64,000 nucleotides of DNA from Acidocella aminolytica 101 = DSM 11237 (lineage in GTDB: Bacteria; Pseudomonadota; Alphaproteobacteria; Acetobacterales; Acetobacteraceae). The notes under the pieces were generated by a model. It searched no databases. It was not told the origin of the DNA and saw only the letters and a list, made by a program, of their open reading frames with translations. The DNA lies in contig NZ_FQVJ01000003.1 in the NCBI RefSeq assembly GCF_900129125.1, positions 124,001-188,000 of the forward strand, written 5' to 3'. The position numbers and the translations under genes were made by a program. Positions 18,513-28,511 of the stretch are shown piece by piece; positions within the stretch are counted from its first letter, which is position 1; each line of letters starts with the position of its first letter.

Positions 18513-19262
18513 TTAGCCTTTGGCTTTACCCAGCTTGTATTCCAGTGCCTCTTGCGCGGAAGCAACGCCGCCATGAGCGGCGGACCAAGCCATCGGGTTC
18601 TCCAAGAATTTGCGCACGCCGGAGAGGGCTGCATCGGAGAAGTAAGGCTGGCTCTTGGCGGCTTCCAGTACGTCCCACCACGTACAGAGATGATGCAGGG
18701 AGATATTCATCTCCTGCAGCGTCTCGAAAGAGCCGGGGAACACGCCGTAGAAGAAAACCACGAACGCATGGTTGCAGATGGCCCCGGCCTCCCGCAGCGC
18801 CTTGGCGAACTGGATCTTGGATCCGCCATCAGTCGTGAGGTCCTCCACCAGCAGGGTGTTCAGCCCTTCCGGCACATCGCCTTCAATAAGAGCGTTACGG
18901 CCAAAGCCTTTGGGCTTCTTGCGGACATAGGCCATGGGCGCATTCATGCGTTCGGCAATCCAGGCGGCGAAGGGAATACCCGCTGTCTCGCCGCCGGCCA
19001 CAGCCTGGATGGCCTCGTACCCGACATGGCGGCTGATTTTCTCCACCGCCAAGTCGCAAATTTTGGCGCGGGCGCGGGGGAAGTAGATAATCTTACGGCA
19101 GTCGATATAAACCGGGGATTTCCAGCCAGAAGTGAGCGTATAGGGCTCCTCGGGCCGGAAATTGACCGCTTTAATCTCCAGCAGCAACTTGGCGGTGGTT
19201 AAAGCGGCGTCACGGTCCCAGTCGCTCGCCCAATCAATTTTCGCGGCAATCCGCCCGCTCAT
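18513..19262 (-). CDS. pyrE: orotate phosphoribosyltransferase
   Basis: Transfers phosphoribose from PRPP to orotate, giving OMP in pyrimidine synthesis. The PRPP-binding loop is VEDLTTDGGSK, and FTLTSG-like (YTLTSGWKSPVYIDCR) and GETAGIPFA mark the active-site region. About 249 residues, slightly longer than enterobacterial PyrE but usual for this alphaproteobacterial type. Two ATGs are possible: the one at 19271 abuts its GGAGA site, while ATG 19262 has about ten bases of spacing and is preferred. No other pyr gene is adjacent. Confidence 0.93.
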   Translation of the reverse strand: MSGRIAAKIDWASDWDRDAALTTAKLLLEIKAVNFRPEEPYTLTSGWKSPVYIDCRKIIYFPRARAKICDLAVEKISRHVGYEAIQAVAGGETAGIPFAAWIAERMNAPMAYVRKKPKGFGRNALIEGDVPEGLNTLLVEDLTTDGGSKIQFAKALREAGAICNHAFVVFFYGVFPGSFETLQEMNISLHHLCTWWDVLEAAKSQPYFSDAALSGVRKFLENPMAWSAAHGGVASAQEALEYKLGKAKG

Positions 19263-19408
19263 GTCAGTCATTCTCCAGAAACTCGCACTCCAGCCCCTCC
19301 TAGCGGCTTGGGGGCGATCAGTCCATGTGCGCAGGGATAAGAACCAGGGTTGTGTGGCACGTCGGGGATGCTATTTGATATGCAACGCATGGAGTAGAGT
19401 GAGTAAAA

Positions 19409-20620
19409 ATGGCCAAAATCAAGGTAAAAACCCCAGTCGTGGAGATGGACGGGGACGAAATGACCCGCATCATCTGGGGTTTCATTAAGGATAAGCTGAT
19501 CCTTCCTTACCTGGACATCGATCTGAAGTATTTCGACTTGGGAATCGAGCACCGTGATGCGACCGATGATCAGGTTACTGTCGATGCCGCCAACGCCACA
19601 AAGCAATATGGCGTGGCCGTAAAGTGCGCTACCATCACTCCGGATGAAGCCCGCGTGGAAGAGTTCGGCCTGAAGAAGATGTGGCGCAGCCCGAATGGGA
19701 CCATCCGTAACATCGTGGACGGCACCATCTTCCGCGAGCCGATCATCTGCAAGAACGTCCCCCGCCTGGTGCCACACTGGACCCAGCCGATTGTGGTAGG
19801 CCGCCATGCTTACGGCGACATTTACCGTGCGACCGATTATAAGGTACCGGGCCCAGGCAAGCTGCAGTTGACCTTCACCCCGGAAGGCGGCGAGCCGGTT
19901 GTGATGGACGTGCATGACTTCACTGGCCCCGGCGTGGCGATGGGCATGTTCAACACGCTGAAATCCATTGAGGGGTTTGCCCGCGCGAGCTTCAATTACG
20001 GCTTGGCCCGTAATTACCCGGTCTATCTTTCCACCAAGAATACCATCCTGAAGGGCTACGATGGGTTCTTTAAGGACACGTTCGAGCGTATCTTTAATGA
20101 GGAGTTCAAGGCGCAGTTCGACAAAGCGGGGCTGACCTATGAGCACCGGCTAATCGACGATATGGTGGCATGCGCTCTGAAGTGGAGCGGCGGTTATGTG
20201 TGGGCGTGCAAGAACTATGATGGCGACGTGCAGTCCGACATCGTAGCACAGGGCTTTGGTTCGCTGGGGCTGATGACCTCCGTCCTGCTGAACCCGGATG
20301 GCACTGTGGTTGAGTCCGAAGCAGCGCATGGCACAGTGACCCGCCATTACCGCGAACACCAGAAGGGCCGTCCAACCTCCACCAACCCGATTGCGTCCAT
20401 TTTCGCTTGGACACGCGGGCTAATTTATCGCGGCAAGTTCGACAACACTCCAGATGTGGTTGACTTTGCCGAGACGCTGGAGCGGGTGTGCGTGGAGACG
20501 GTGGAATCCGGCTTCATGACCAAGGATTTGGCCCTGCTGATCGATAAGAACGCGCCTTGGCTGACGACCCAGGAATTCCTGGATAAGCTCGATGCGAACT
20601 TGAAGAAGGCGATGGGGTGA
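19409..20620 (+). CDS. icd: NADP-dependent isocitrate dehydrogenase
   Basis: Oxidative decarboxylation of isocitrate to 2-oxoglutarate in the TCA cycle. The 403-residue sequence opens [18 protein letters not shown], typical of the homodimeric eukaryote-like subfamily II enzyme found in alphaproteobacteria rather than the E. coli type. Substrate-binding blocks are seen at [25 protein letters not shown] and [10 protein letters not shown]; the cofactor-side sequence [11 protein letters not shown] fits NADP use. A single-gene unit ending in a strong terminator two bases after the stop. Confidence 0.97.
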   Translation: MAKIKVKTPVVEMDGDEMTRIIWGFIKDKLILPYLDIDLKYFDLGIEHRDATDDQVTVDAANATKQYGVAVKCATITPDEARVEEFGLKKMWRSPNGTIRNIVDGTIFREPIICKNVPRLVPHWTQPIVVGRHAYGDIYRATDYKVPGPGKLQLTFTPEGGEPVVMDVHDFTGPGVAMGMFNTLKSIEGFARASFNYGLARNYPVYLSTKNTILKGYDGFFKDTFERIFNEEFKAQFDKAGLTYEHRLIDDMVACALKWSGGYVWACKNYDGDVQSDIVAQGFGSLGLMTSVLLNPDGTVVESEAAHGTVTRHYREHQKGRPTSTNPIASIFAWTRGLIYRGKFDNTPDVVDFAETLERVCVETVESGFMTKDLALLIDKNAPWLTTQEFLDKLDANLKKAMG

Positions 20621-20621
20621 G

Positions 20622-20657
20622 AAAAAGGGCCGGCGAAATCAAACGCCGGCCCTTTTT
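20622..20657. terminator. strong intrinsic terminator of icd (bidirectional)
   Basis: Perfect 14-bp stem (20622-20635 with 20644-20657) around an 8-base loop, GC-rich core (GGGCCGGCG) and a five-T end on the plus strand. The reverse strand also ends in T5, so it can serve the minus-strand sulfotransferase remnant, whose stop codon (20656-20658) lies in it. Confidence 0.92.
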
Positions 20658-21487
20658 AGACAGAAATGTCTTTTGGAGAGAGTTCTCGAACTAAGCGAGA
20701 AGCTTCAAATTTGGCAATGCTTTCAGCTCTTTCTGCTCGAAAGCGTTGCTCGGTCTCTTCATTCCAATAGTCGCCAACCTTCTGGAGTTCATTAGCGACT
20801 AAAGCGTTTATGGTTTCTGATTTATTGTTTATATTCAATCGACTAAAGAAAAGTTCTAATGTGGCCTCTCGATTTTTGACCATGGTTTCATAACGCAAAT
20901 TGTCGAATATGATTCCTCGCTTACGAAGAATATTAATGTTAGCGTTCTCCTGCAACTGAAGGTGTACCAGCCACTTATTAATCTGATCGGCGTCATAAGG
21001 GGGAACGCCCGGGACGGCAGCATCAGTTGAATGGTAGCGTCCAGAATTGACAGCCCGGTAGAGCGAAACTGCTTGGGCAACTATATTCTCTCGCCATAAG
21101 TTAAAAAAGACAGTCCCAGGGCCAAAGATTTTAAAGAAAATTTCTTCGCCTAAAAGTTCTATATCGACATGTCGCGCTTCCATCAAACACCCCATTTGGA
21201 GATCTCTTGCGACATTTGAGTAACTCGAGAAATGGAGCTGGCTCTTTTGCGTTAAGAGAACGGGCAACACCGAGAACAAAATCCGGGTTGATAAACTCCT
21301 CGGGTGAACCCAAAACTTTTGTTTTTGAAAGAACATCAGTTAGCCATGTACTGCCCGATCGGGCAGTAAATAGAATGACATATTTCTTTGATGGTGGCTG
21401 CGTATTGGCAAGTTCGCGAAGAAAGGCGGCTTTGTCGATATCTAAGTCGCGAACAATATATTCAAACTTCATCTTCTCTGGTAACAT
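20656..21487 (-). pseudogene. Stf0-type sulfotransferase, frameshifted
   Basis: Two minus-strand frames together make one protein of about 277 residues. The upstream part (from 21487) carries the PAPS-binding loop FTARSGSTWLTDVL and EEFINPDF, as in Stf0-like sulfotransferases that sulfate trehalose or other glycans. The downstream part (to 20656) carries FFNLWRENIVAQAVSLYRA and the C-terminal region. The frame changes near 21180-21195, where NGVF in one frame should run into MEARHVDIELL in the other. It is either a decayed gene or a sequencing error. AT-rich compared with icd; probably acquired with the neighbouring glycan genes. Confidence 0.8.
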
Positions 21488-21645
21488 CCGCGCTCATCCT
21501 CCAGCCGCGCCTATATCGCGATATGGTGCAGTTATATGCAAACTGGGATGCTTCGACCAGTCCTCATAACTTAACGCTATATCGTTTTGCAGGACAAAGA
21601 ATATATAATATCAACCAGATTAACCAATAGATGTGAGCCTGATAT

Positions 21646-23619
21646 ATGGTGCAGTTGACCAAAGACTTACGCGACCGCTTGGCGCACGCAGGGCTCGAGG
21701 TTTTGCATCCCGTAGGCGCTCATTTACCTGATAATATAAGCTTTGAACCGCCATGCAGCATCAAATGGATGGTCATGCGGGACCAGATTCGCATCGGTGC
21801 ATTTAGCTATGCAGTAAGAGGCTTTTACTCACAGGTTGAGATCGGTCGCTATACTTCCATTGGCGAAGATGTTCAAATTGGTCGTAACGACCATCCGACG
21901 GATTGGCTTTCCACTAGCCCTGCTTTTTATCGAAAAGGGACGGACATCTTCAGTGTTGGAACTGGCTTTCTAGGTGGACAAGAGTTCAGCGAATTTGTGC
22001 CCGAAATTCCTTCAGGTAAACGTCCGGCAACGCCTAAAGTCACAAAAATTGGCAATGATGTCTACATCGGCCACGGGGCTTTCATTCGGCCTGGCATTAC
22101 CATTGGAGACGGCGCAATTGTAGCCGCTAATGCTGTTGTGGTAAAAGATGTGCCCCCTTATGCTGTAGTTGCGGGGAATCCGGCCGTAATAAAAAAATAC
22201 AGAATACCTCAAAATCAGATTGAGCCTATGCTTGCTCTTCAGTGGTGGAGATTCGCTCCTTGGCAACTCAAGGAAATTGATTTTTTTGATACAGCAAAGG
22301 CATTAGCGCAACTAGAAAGGTTAGTTGAAACTCTGGAGCCCTACGCGCCTGGCTTCGCAAATGTTGTTGAGTTTTTAGCCCCCTCCTCCGAAGCTTCTCG
22401 GAATCACTGCAGGGCTATAGCCCCAACCTCAACTCCAAATGGGTTCGCGACAACCCAACCAAAGCGATTCAAAATTGTGTCTTTCCTTGAACTGCATCAA
22501 AAATTTAAGGAGGGCGAAAAAGGGATTCCTGGCATCGAGATGGAAGAGCTTGCTCAAGAAAGCGAACTCATGATTCCTGAACCGACATACGGCGAGTCAC
22601 CGGAGGTTTTTCAAAACCAATTCAATCCACAGGATCAATGTCAATCAGGCATCTTGAAATTGGTCGCGCCGTTAGGGTTTGCAATTAAGGACTGCACGGT
22701 TTGGTCAAAGTATGGTGTTATCCTTACAGGAGACTATTTGATAAGAGAGTCGTTGTTTCAGTTTCCACGACATTTGATGCCAGAGATTAGCTTTGAGGGC
22801 GAAGAATTTAGAGAACTGGCCGCTACTATTTCTTTTTCCTGCGGAGCAAGCCGCTCTTACCCTCAGGCAATCTCTACACTCTGCGGTATACAGAGAAATT
22901 ATTATCATTGGTTCATCTTCGCTCTAGCGCGGTTAAATACACCTATTGTGAATATGTCGTCTCGCCAGACACTAGGAAACGTTTCGGTTCTAATTCCTGA
23001 TTTTGAAGCCAAATATCAAGAAGAAAGTATAATGATGCTTCTTGAAGAAAAGAGAAATCTATCCTGTACAATAGTGGCAGAAAAAGATGTAGTCAAAATA
23101 GATACTCTCTTTTGCTCCCACCTTCTGCGTCAGCGTGGCGTTGTACAGCCACCTATTATCAAGCAGACCCTGTCCGGCCTTAAAGAAAAGCTAAATTTAC
23201 ATTTAGATAGAAGACGAAAAATATTCATCTCCCGACGCGATTCAAATAGCCGAAAGCTAGTAAATGAAGATGATTTAGTCGCGATTGCTCGAATTTGCGG
23301 CTTTGATGTCGTAACTCTTTCAGAAATGAGCTTGCGTGACCAAGCCTTAACATTTTCAAACGCTTCTCATATTATTGGAGCGCATGGTGCTGGTCTCACT
23401 AATATTATTTTCTGCGAGCCAGGTACAAAAGTACTAGAGTTCCATATGGAGGGATATGTTAATTGGTGTTATAGGCGTCTCTGCGCTCTTTATGGTGCTG
23501 AATATGGATTCATATCCGGAACGCGCCTCGATCCAGCTTCCACAATTCACTCGTCAAGTTTCTCAATACCTCTGGAGAAGTTTGAGGAAACTCTGCTTTC
23601 AAGCGGCTATTTGAGCTAA
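21646..23619 (+). CDS. hexapeptide acyltransferase - GT61 (DUF563) glycosyltransferase fusion
   Basis: A 657-residue two-domain protein. Residues about 45-190 form a left-handed beta-helix acyltransferase of the CatB/Vat type (repeats such as [41 protein letters not shown], then [13 protein letters not shown]). Residues about 290-650 are a family 61 glycosyltransferase-like domain with [26 protein letters not shown] and HGAGLTN at 580-586 followed by EPGTKVLEF. The two activities suggest acylation and glycosyl transfer on one surface polysaccharide. Base composition is visibly AT-richer than the flanking core genes. The ribosome-binding site is weak. Acceptor and donor are unknown. Confidence 0.88.
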   Translation: MVQLTKDLRDRLAHAGLEVLHPVGAHLPDNISFEPPCSIKWMVMRDQIRIGAFSYAVRGFYSQVEIGRYTSIGEDVQIGRNDHPTDWLSTSPAFYRKGTDIFSVGTGFLGGQEFSEFVPEIPSGKRPATPKVTKIGNDVYIGHGAFIRPGITIGDGAIVAANAVVVKDVPPYAVVAGNPAVIKKYRIPQNQIEPMLALQWWRFAPWQLKEIDFFDTAKALAQLERLVETLEPYAPGFANVVEFLAPSSEASRNHCRAIAPTSTPNGFATTQPKRFKIVSFLELHQKFKEGEKGIPGIEMEELAQESELMIPEPTYGESPEVFQNQFNPQDQCQSGILKLVAPLGFAIKDCTVWSKYGVILTGDYLIRESLFQFPRHLMPEISFEGEEFRELAATISFSCGASRSYPQAISTLCGIQRNYYHWFIFALARLNTPIVNMSSRQTLGNVSVLIPDFEAKYQEESIMMLLEEKRNLSCTIVAEKDVVKIDTLFCSHLLRQRGVVQPPIIKQTLSGLKEKLNLHLDRRRKIFISRRDSNSRKLVNEDDLVAIARICGFDVVTLSEMSLRDQALTFSNASHIIGAHGAGLTNIIFCEPGTKVLEFHMEGYVNWCYRRLCALYGAEYGFISGTRLDPASTIHSSSFSIPLEKFEETLLSSGYLS

Positions 23620-23647
23620 GGCGCTCGAACAAAAGAAGGTGTTGCTG

Positions 23648-24247
23648 ATGGCGTTAACAATTACTGATCCTACAGGCGAAAACATTATCGAAATCAGTGA
23701 TGAGTTGCGAGGAAAGGCCAACGGGAAAATCATTCTAAGTGGCAGGAAAAACTATGTCCGAATTGCCAACACCACACGAAACCTGAATATTTACGCAAGG
23801 CTTGGCCATAATTGCCGGTTACAAATTGGAGCTAATATCAATTGCCAGAGTCTTGGCATCTTTCAGGCCAAAGATTCATTGGTCGAGATTGGTGATGATT
23901 TTGGGTGCAATGGAAAAGGAAATCTGTATCTTCACGAACCTTCAGCTATCAGCATAGGCAACGGCTGTCTATTCGCTGATGGGGTTATGCTTACAACCAG
24001 TGACATGCATTCAATTGTTGACATTTCAACGGGAACAAGAATCAACCCGGCCCAAGATATTTATTTAGGACATAGGGTGTGGCTGGGATTAAATGCGATG
24101 GTGTTGAAGGGTAGCCGCATTGGAAATGGCTCAATCGTAGGTGCACACTCTTTAGTAAGCGGAAAAATACCTGACAATTGTAGTGCAGCGGGAAACCCTG
24201 CGAAAGTATTGCGCGAGGGTATAACCTGGAACTCTCAGCTACTATAG
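23648..24247 (+). CDS. hexapeptide-repeat acyltransferase
   Basis: A 199-residue left-handed beta-helix transferase of the maltose/galactoside acetyltransferase class. Repeats include CRLQIGANI, LVEIGDDFG, AISIGNGCLFADG and RIGNGSIVGAHSLV; the ending SAAGNPAKVLREG is typical. The catalytic histidine is probably in TSDMHSIVD. The start is ATG 23648, with AAGAAGG nine bases upstream, rather than the GTG at 23639. It follows the fusion gene by 28 bases, most likely in one transcript, and probably acetylates a sugar of the same polymer. Confidence 0.88.
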   Translation: MALTITDPTGENIIEISDELRGKANGKIILSGRKNYVRIANTTRNLNIYARLGHNCRLQIGANINCQSLGIFQAKDSLVEIGDDFGCNGKGNLYLHEPSAISIGNGCLFADGVMLTTSDMHSIVDISTGTRINPAQDIYLGHRVWLGLNAMVLKGSRIGNGSIVGAHSLVSGKIPDNCSAAGNPAKVLREGITWNSQLL

Positions 24248-24284
24248 AATTGATATTCGCCAATGTGAGTTGTGGAGAAACCGT

Positions 24285-25184
24285 ATGTTTCGGCTTTTTT
24301 CTTGGCTGATTTCTCTGTTTCTGGTGGGCATGGGCTTGCCTGCCAAGGCGCAACAATTACTCCCCCCTGCGCTCAACTCGTTTATCACAGAGGTGCCGAA
24401 GCTACCCGCACCTCTTGGTCAATCCCGCTATTATGGCGCTACCAATGCGTCTCCAGCTTGGGTGATTGCGCAATGGGACATCCCTGGCAGTAGACTTTCA
24501 TCTTTTACAAAGGAGGAAGATGGTAGTCTTATCTCACATTCCGAAGAAGCCAATGTGCAGATCAAAAATGGCATTTTAACGATTAGTCAAAGTGGAGCTA
24601 CACTACCTTGTACCCATCCAGGAGGAAAGCCTCGTGAATGGGATCTGTTTTTTGCACCTTCTGCACAACACTTTACGCCCTTAATTGCCCTTTCACGGTT
24701 AGCGTCGCTTATACAGACAGCAACTATAACTGTTGACGGCTCTATATTGCCTGGGAAAGCATGCAAAGTGAACCTGGGAGATACACTAATTGCTATTGTG
24801 CTTATTGATCGTGAGGTTCATCCGGCGCAGGTCTTTTTTTACCAACTTGAACTAAGCCAGACATGTCATTCTATCCCAGGCGGACAAAATTGTAGCTCTG
24901 ACCCTAACCGCGCAATCTATTTTTCTCGTTCCAATCCATTCGGAGCGGATGAATATGAACCTCTGCTTGGGCATCCGTTCTTACATAATGGAAAGCAGAT
25001 CCATTTTTCAGAAAATCTTCTACCAAGGCTTAAAGCCATAATTGAAAAAGGGCCTGCGGGGATGGACCATAAAATTTCGGACTGGGTCGTAGCTAACGCC
25101 TACTACGGTCAACATATTTGGGGCGGCGTCAAACTAACAAGCAAATGGTCCAACCTAAAGCTCACCGCTAAACAAAACTTTTGA
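24285..25184 (+). CDS. secreted protein of unknown function
   Basis: A 299-residue protein with a classical Sec signal peptide (FRLFSWLISLFLVGMGLPAKA, cleavage near AKA-Q at residues 23-24). The mature part is beta-rich and contains four or five cysteines, including CTHPGG, KACKVN, TCHSIPGGQNC, which could form disulfides. No catalytic signature is recognised. ATG 24285 has GGAGAAA just upstream; a TTG at 24270 is less likely. It lies 37 bases after the acyltransferase and is probably the last gene of the glycan segment. Its stop directly abuts the stop of the convergent nodT-type gene. Confidence 0.7.
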   Translation: MFRLFSWLISLFLVGMGLPAKAQQLLPPALNSFITEVPKLPAPLGQSRYYGATNASPAWVIAQWDIPGSRLSSFTKEEDGSLISHSEEANVQIKNGILTISQSGATLPCTHPGGKPREWDLFFAPSAQHFTPLIALSRLASLIQTATITVDGSILPGKACKVNLGDTLIAIVLIDREVHPAQVFFYQLELSQTCHSIPGGQNCSSDPNRAIYFSRSNPFGADEYEPLLGHPFLHNGKQIHFSENLLPRLKAIIEKGPAGMDHKISDWVVANAYYGQHIWGGVKLTSKWSNLKLTAKQNF

Positions 25185-26672
25185 TCAAGATTTGTTAACT
25201 GTCGGATCAGCAGGATACTCCCCTTCCCATCCCCCGCCCAGCGCCTGATACAAGGTCACCAATTTAGTTCCCATATTCTCCAGGGAAAGCGCCTGTTTCT
25301 GCTGAGCAGTCAGAAAAGCTTGTTGGGCGTTTAGGACAGTGAGGTAGTCTACAAGACCTTCTTTATACTGGTCCTCGGCCAAGCCAAGGGCGATCTTGCT
25401 TTGTTGGACGTCAGTTTGCAGAGCCGCTTGGGTGGCATGTTCCTGGGTGTAGTTGACGAGCGCCGTGTTCACCTGGGTGAACGCAGTGAGGGCCGTTTTG
25501 GCATAGCTGATAGCGGCTTCCTTTTGCTGAGCTTCTTTCAGCTTGAGTTGGCCACGAAGTTCCCCGCCCTCGAAGATGGGCAGCGTGAGCGTCGGGCCGA
25601 AGCCATAGGTGATAGACTTCCAGCTATCCATTGCGTTGAGCTGCATCCCCTCCAACGAGGCGGAGGCTGTGAGCGTGATGTCTGGGAAGAAGGCGGCCTT
25701 TGCGACACCGATCTCGGCAGTTGCGGCGTGCAACTTGTCCAACGCTTCGCGCACATCTGGCCGCCGTGTGAGCAGGGAGGAGGGTAGCCCAACCGGAACC
25801 GTTGGCGGCGTAAGCGGCACGGGCGCCGTGGTAACAAGGTCCTGCGGCAGGCCGTCCGGTGTTTGGCCCAGAAGCAGGCCGATCTGGTTGATCAGCGCGT
25901 CGCGCTGGGCGATAAGCGTCGGGATTTGCGAGGATATCTCGGCCGCTGTGGCCTTGGCATTAGCAACGTCGAGCTGGGTGGTTAGCCCGGCCTGCTGGCG
26001 CTCAATGGTCAGTTGCACAAGCTGGTTGGCATATTTGAGGTTCTTGCGGGTGATATCCAGTACGGCTTCCGTACCGCGAAGCTGGATATAGTTGCTGGCG
26101 ACTTCGGCTTCCACATTCAGGAGGGCGGCGCGGCGGGCTTCCTCGGAGGCGCTGGCGTTGGCTACGGCGGCCTCGACCGCCCGCTTGTTCTTGCCCCAAA
26201 GGTCAAGATCGAACATGGTTTGCAGCCCGTATTGGTAGAGATTGTAGGGCTCCGTAACAGCCGGGAAAGCAGCGCCGAACATGCCGGTGGGACTATTGTC
26301 GCTTACTTTGTTGCGGGAATAGGCGACATTGGCGCCGAGGTTGGGATAGAGCTTGGCTCCTTCCATCTGGGCCTGGGCCTCAGCCTCCAACAGGCGTTGA
26401 GTGGCGATTTTCAGGTCCAAGTTTTGATGGACAGCCATAGTTTCGAGCTTTGTCAGCGTCGGATCATTGAAACTGTTCCACCATTGCGGGTCCACGGAGC
26501 CACCGGAAACATAAGGCACGCTGGCTGAGGGGGAATCGTTGAGATACGCATTTGGTGTAGCCGCACGGGGCGCCTGGAAATTGGGGCCCACCATGCACCC
26601 TGACAATGCCGCCAACATCCCCAAAGAAAGAGCAGAGCCAACGAGGCTATGACGCAGGCGAATGGATGTCAC
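25185..26672 (-). CDS. efflux outer-membrane lipoprotein, NodT/OprM family
   Basis: TolC-like outer-membrane channel of 495 residues. The lipoprotein signal has the lipobox LSGC at about residues 24-27. It shows the two-fold repeated OEP domains, with typical segments PNFQAPRA, QRLLEAEAQAQM, IPTLIAQRDALINQIGLLLGQTPD and TRRPDVREALDKLHAATAEIGVAKAAFFPDITL. It would dock with an RND or similar pump and a periplasmic adaptor, but neither gene is adjacent, so it is an orphan channel here. Confidence 0.94.
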   Translation of the reverse strand: MTSIRLRHSLVGSALSLGMLAALSGCMVGPNFQAPRAATPNAYLNDSPSASVPYVSGGSVDPQWWNSFNDPTLTKLETMAVHQNLDLKIATQRLLEAEAQAQMEGAKLYPNLGANVAYSRNKVSDNSPTGMFGAAFPAVTEPYNLYQYGLQTMFDLDLWGKNKRAVEAAVANASASEEARRAALLNVEAEVASNYIQLRGTEAVLDITRKNLKYANQLVQLTIERQQAGLTTQLDVANAKATAAEISSQIPTLIAQRDALINQIGLLLGQTPDGLPQDLVTTAPVPLTPPTVPVGLPSSLLTRRPDVREALDKLHAATAEIGVAKAAFFPDITLTASASLEGMQLNAMDSWKSITYGFGPTLTLPIFEGGELRGQLKLKEAQQKEAAISYAKTALTAFTQVNTALVNYTQEHATQAALQTDVQQSKIALGLAEDQYKEGLVDYLTVLNAQQAFLTAQQKQALSLENMGTKLVTLYQALGGGWEGEYPADPTVNKS

Positions 26673-27086
26673 GGTCTTTAAGCTCCCTGTACTGCTCTGG
26701 CGAGCCGCATCTCAATAAAAACACGGCCATTCATACTGAAGCAAGCGCCCAAGTACGTTTGACCTGACCAAAAATGCTATTCAAACTCAGCCCATTGTGG
26801 CAGAAGTCCTAAATATACGCCACGCTGAAACCATGCATACAGCCATTCGGCATGTTTTTCTGGGCACCTCTTGCAGAAAGCAGAGAGACTTCCCAAAGCC
26901 GACAAACTCTCGCCGTTTTTGAGACAGCCTGTATGACGTTTTCCGAGTTCTCGGGAGCGTCGACCTTTGTGGCATTCGACCACAATTGCTCCGGGCACCG
27001 AGAGTATTGAACTCCGCCAGTGGGTACGACCATCTCTTAATTCACCGGATTAGCATCTGGCAGAGATTTCTTTTCGTCTCTAGCTT
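26673..27086. other. intergenic region between nodT-type gene and cls
   Basis: About 410 bases with no convincing gene. Three overlapping short minus-strand frames (26777-27033) lack a ribosome-binding site and any family feature. It must contain promoters for both divergent neighbours. Confidence 0.5.
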
Positions 27087-28511
27087 ATGTCGATGGACAT
27101 GTTGGAAGCGCTCGCTGGCCACTCCTTTTACCGGGTCGCGGAGGGGTGGCCTTCCACCGGAAATCTCGCCCGGCTACTAAAGGACGGCCCTCAAACCTAT
27201 GCGGCTTGGCTGGAAGCGATCGAACGGGCTGAGAAGTTTGTCAATCTGGAGAATTATATTTTCCAGGAGGACAGCACGGGGGAGAAATTTGCGCGAGCTT
27301 TGTTGGCTGCGGCGGCCCGTGGGATACGTTGCAGGTTGCTCTATGATTGGCTTGGCTGCCGGAACCGAACCTCGAGTTCCTTCTGGCAAAAGCTTCGCGA
27401 CGGCGGCGTTGAGGTGCGCTGCTATAATGCACCGCAATTGCTACATCCTCTGCGTTGGATCTCCCGCGACCATCGTAAGGTGCTCTGCGTGGATGGGGTT
27501 TTGGCATTCACGGGTGGCCTGTGCATCGGTCATGACTGGGTCGGTGACCCAGCGAAGGGAATTCCACCATGGCGGGACACGGCGATCGAGTTGAAGGGGC
27601 CCGCAGTCGGATATATTGACGCCGCCTTTGAGGATAGCTGGTTGGCTGCGCATGAGGGCCGAGGGCTGGCTACCGGGGTTCCACCGCCGGTATCTGGGCA
27701 GGAGTGCGTCCCCGGTCTGGAGGTTTCCGTGATCGCGGGCCGGCCAGATTCCATGGGGCTGTACCGGCTTGAGCAATTGGTGGCGGAAATCGTCCAGCAC
27801 TCGCTCTGGCTCACCGATGGCTATTTCGTCGCCACCACGGCGTATGTACGGGCACTTTCGGGCGCAGCCCAAGCGGGGGTGGATGTACGGCTCCTGGTGC
27901 CGGGTTCGAGCGATATGCCGTTGGTCGGCGCTCTTTCCAAATCCGCATACCGTCCCCTGCTAGAGGCGGGCGTGCGGGTCTTCGAATGGAACGGCCCGAT
28001 GGTGCACGCTAAGACAGCGGTGGCTGATGGGTGCTGGACCAGGATCGGTTCCAGTAATTCAAACTTGGCCAGTTGGATTACGAACCGGGAATTGGACGTC
28101 ACCATCAAGAGCCAAGTTTTGGCCCGCCAAATGGAGGCGATGTTCGAATCCGACATGGCCAATTCAACTGAGGTAGTTTTGATGCGCGGCGTTTCGGGGT
28201 TGCGAAGGCCCGTTGCCTCCAGTCAGCATGGGCGAAGCGCGGGCAAGAACACGCGACGGCTTTTTTCCGGCGCCATTGGCCTGAGCAGTACGCTGGCGGC
28301 CTCGTTTACGAAACGGCGGGTATTGGGACCGGAGGAAGCCCTCGTTTTGTTGAGCGGCGGGGCTGGTCTCATCCTTCTCGGCTTGGCGGTGCTGCTGTTG
28401 CCGCAAGTTTTTGCCGGGCTGTTTGGTATTGCGGCGATTGCGCCAGGCATCGGTCTGCTGCTGCGGGCTATAAGGCTCTGGCGTTCGGGGCTTCGCAGCC
28501 ATGGCCGATAA
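27087..28511 (+). CDS. cardiolipin synthase-like phospholipase D protein
   Basis: A 474-residue PLD-superfamily enzyme. It has two HKD motifs: HRK with D at residues 129-136 ([11 protein letters not shown]) and HAK with D at 307-314 ([10 protein letters not shown]), each followed by the usual Gly/Ser (FTGGL, GSSNSN). In cardiolipin synthases these condense two phospholipid head groups. Unlike ClsA there is no N-terminal membrane anchor; instead two hydrophobic segments lie near residues 405-450, so the enzyme is probably held by its C-terminus. It overlaps the following EEP nuclease gene by 11 bases. E. coli ClsB (ybhO) is likewise paired with an EEP gene (ybhP). Confidence 0.88.
   Translation: MSMDMLEALAGHSFYRVAEGWPSTGNLARLLKDGPQTYAAWLEAIERAEKFVNLENYIFQEDSTGEKFARALLAAAARGIRCRLLYDWLGCRNRTSSSFWQKLRDGGVEVRCYNAPQLLHPLRWISRDHRKVLCVDGVLAFTGGLCIGHDWVGDPAKGIPPWRDTAIELKGPAVGYIDAAFEDSWLAAHEGRGLATGVPPPVSGQECVPGLEVSVIAGRPDSMGLYRLEQLVAEIVQHSLWLTDGYFVATTAYVRALSGAAQAGVDVRLLVPGSSDMPLVGALSKSAYRPLLEAGVRVFEWNGPMVHAKTAVADGCWTRIGSSNSNLASWITNRELDVTIKSQVLARQMEAMFESDMANSTEVVLMRGVSGLRRPVASSQHGRSAGKNTRRLFSGAIGLSSTLAASFTKRRVLGPEEALVLLSGGAGLILLGLAVLLLPQVFAGLFGIAAIAPGIGLLLRAIRLWRSGLRSHGR

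Noticed and set aside
21521-21656. ATATGGTGCAGTT occurs twice, 123 bases apart, the second copy at the start of the fusion gene
   Set aside because: Could mark a small duplication of a gene start, but nothing beyond 13 bases matches.
26777-27033. Three overlapping short minus-strand frames before the cls gene, considered as a transposase relic
   Set aside because: No recognisable transposase motif, terminal repeats or ribosome-binding site.
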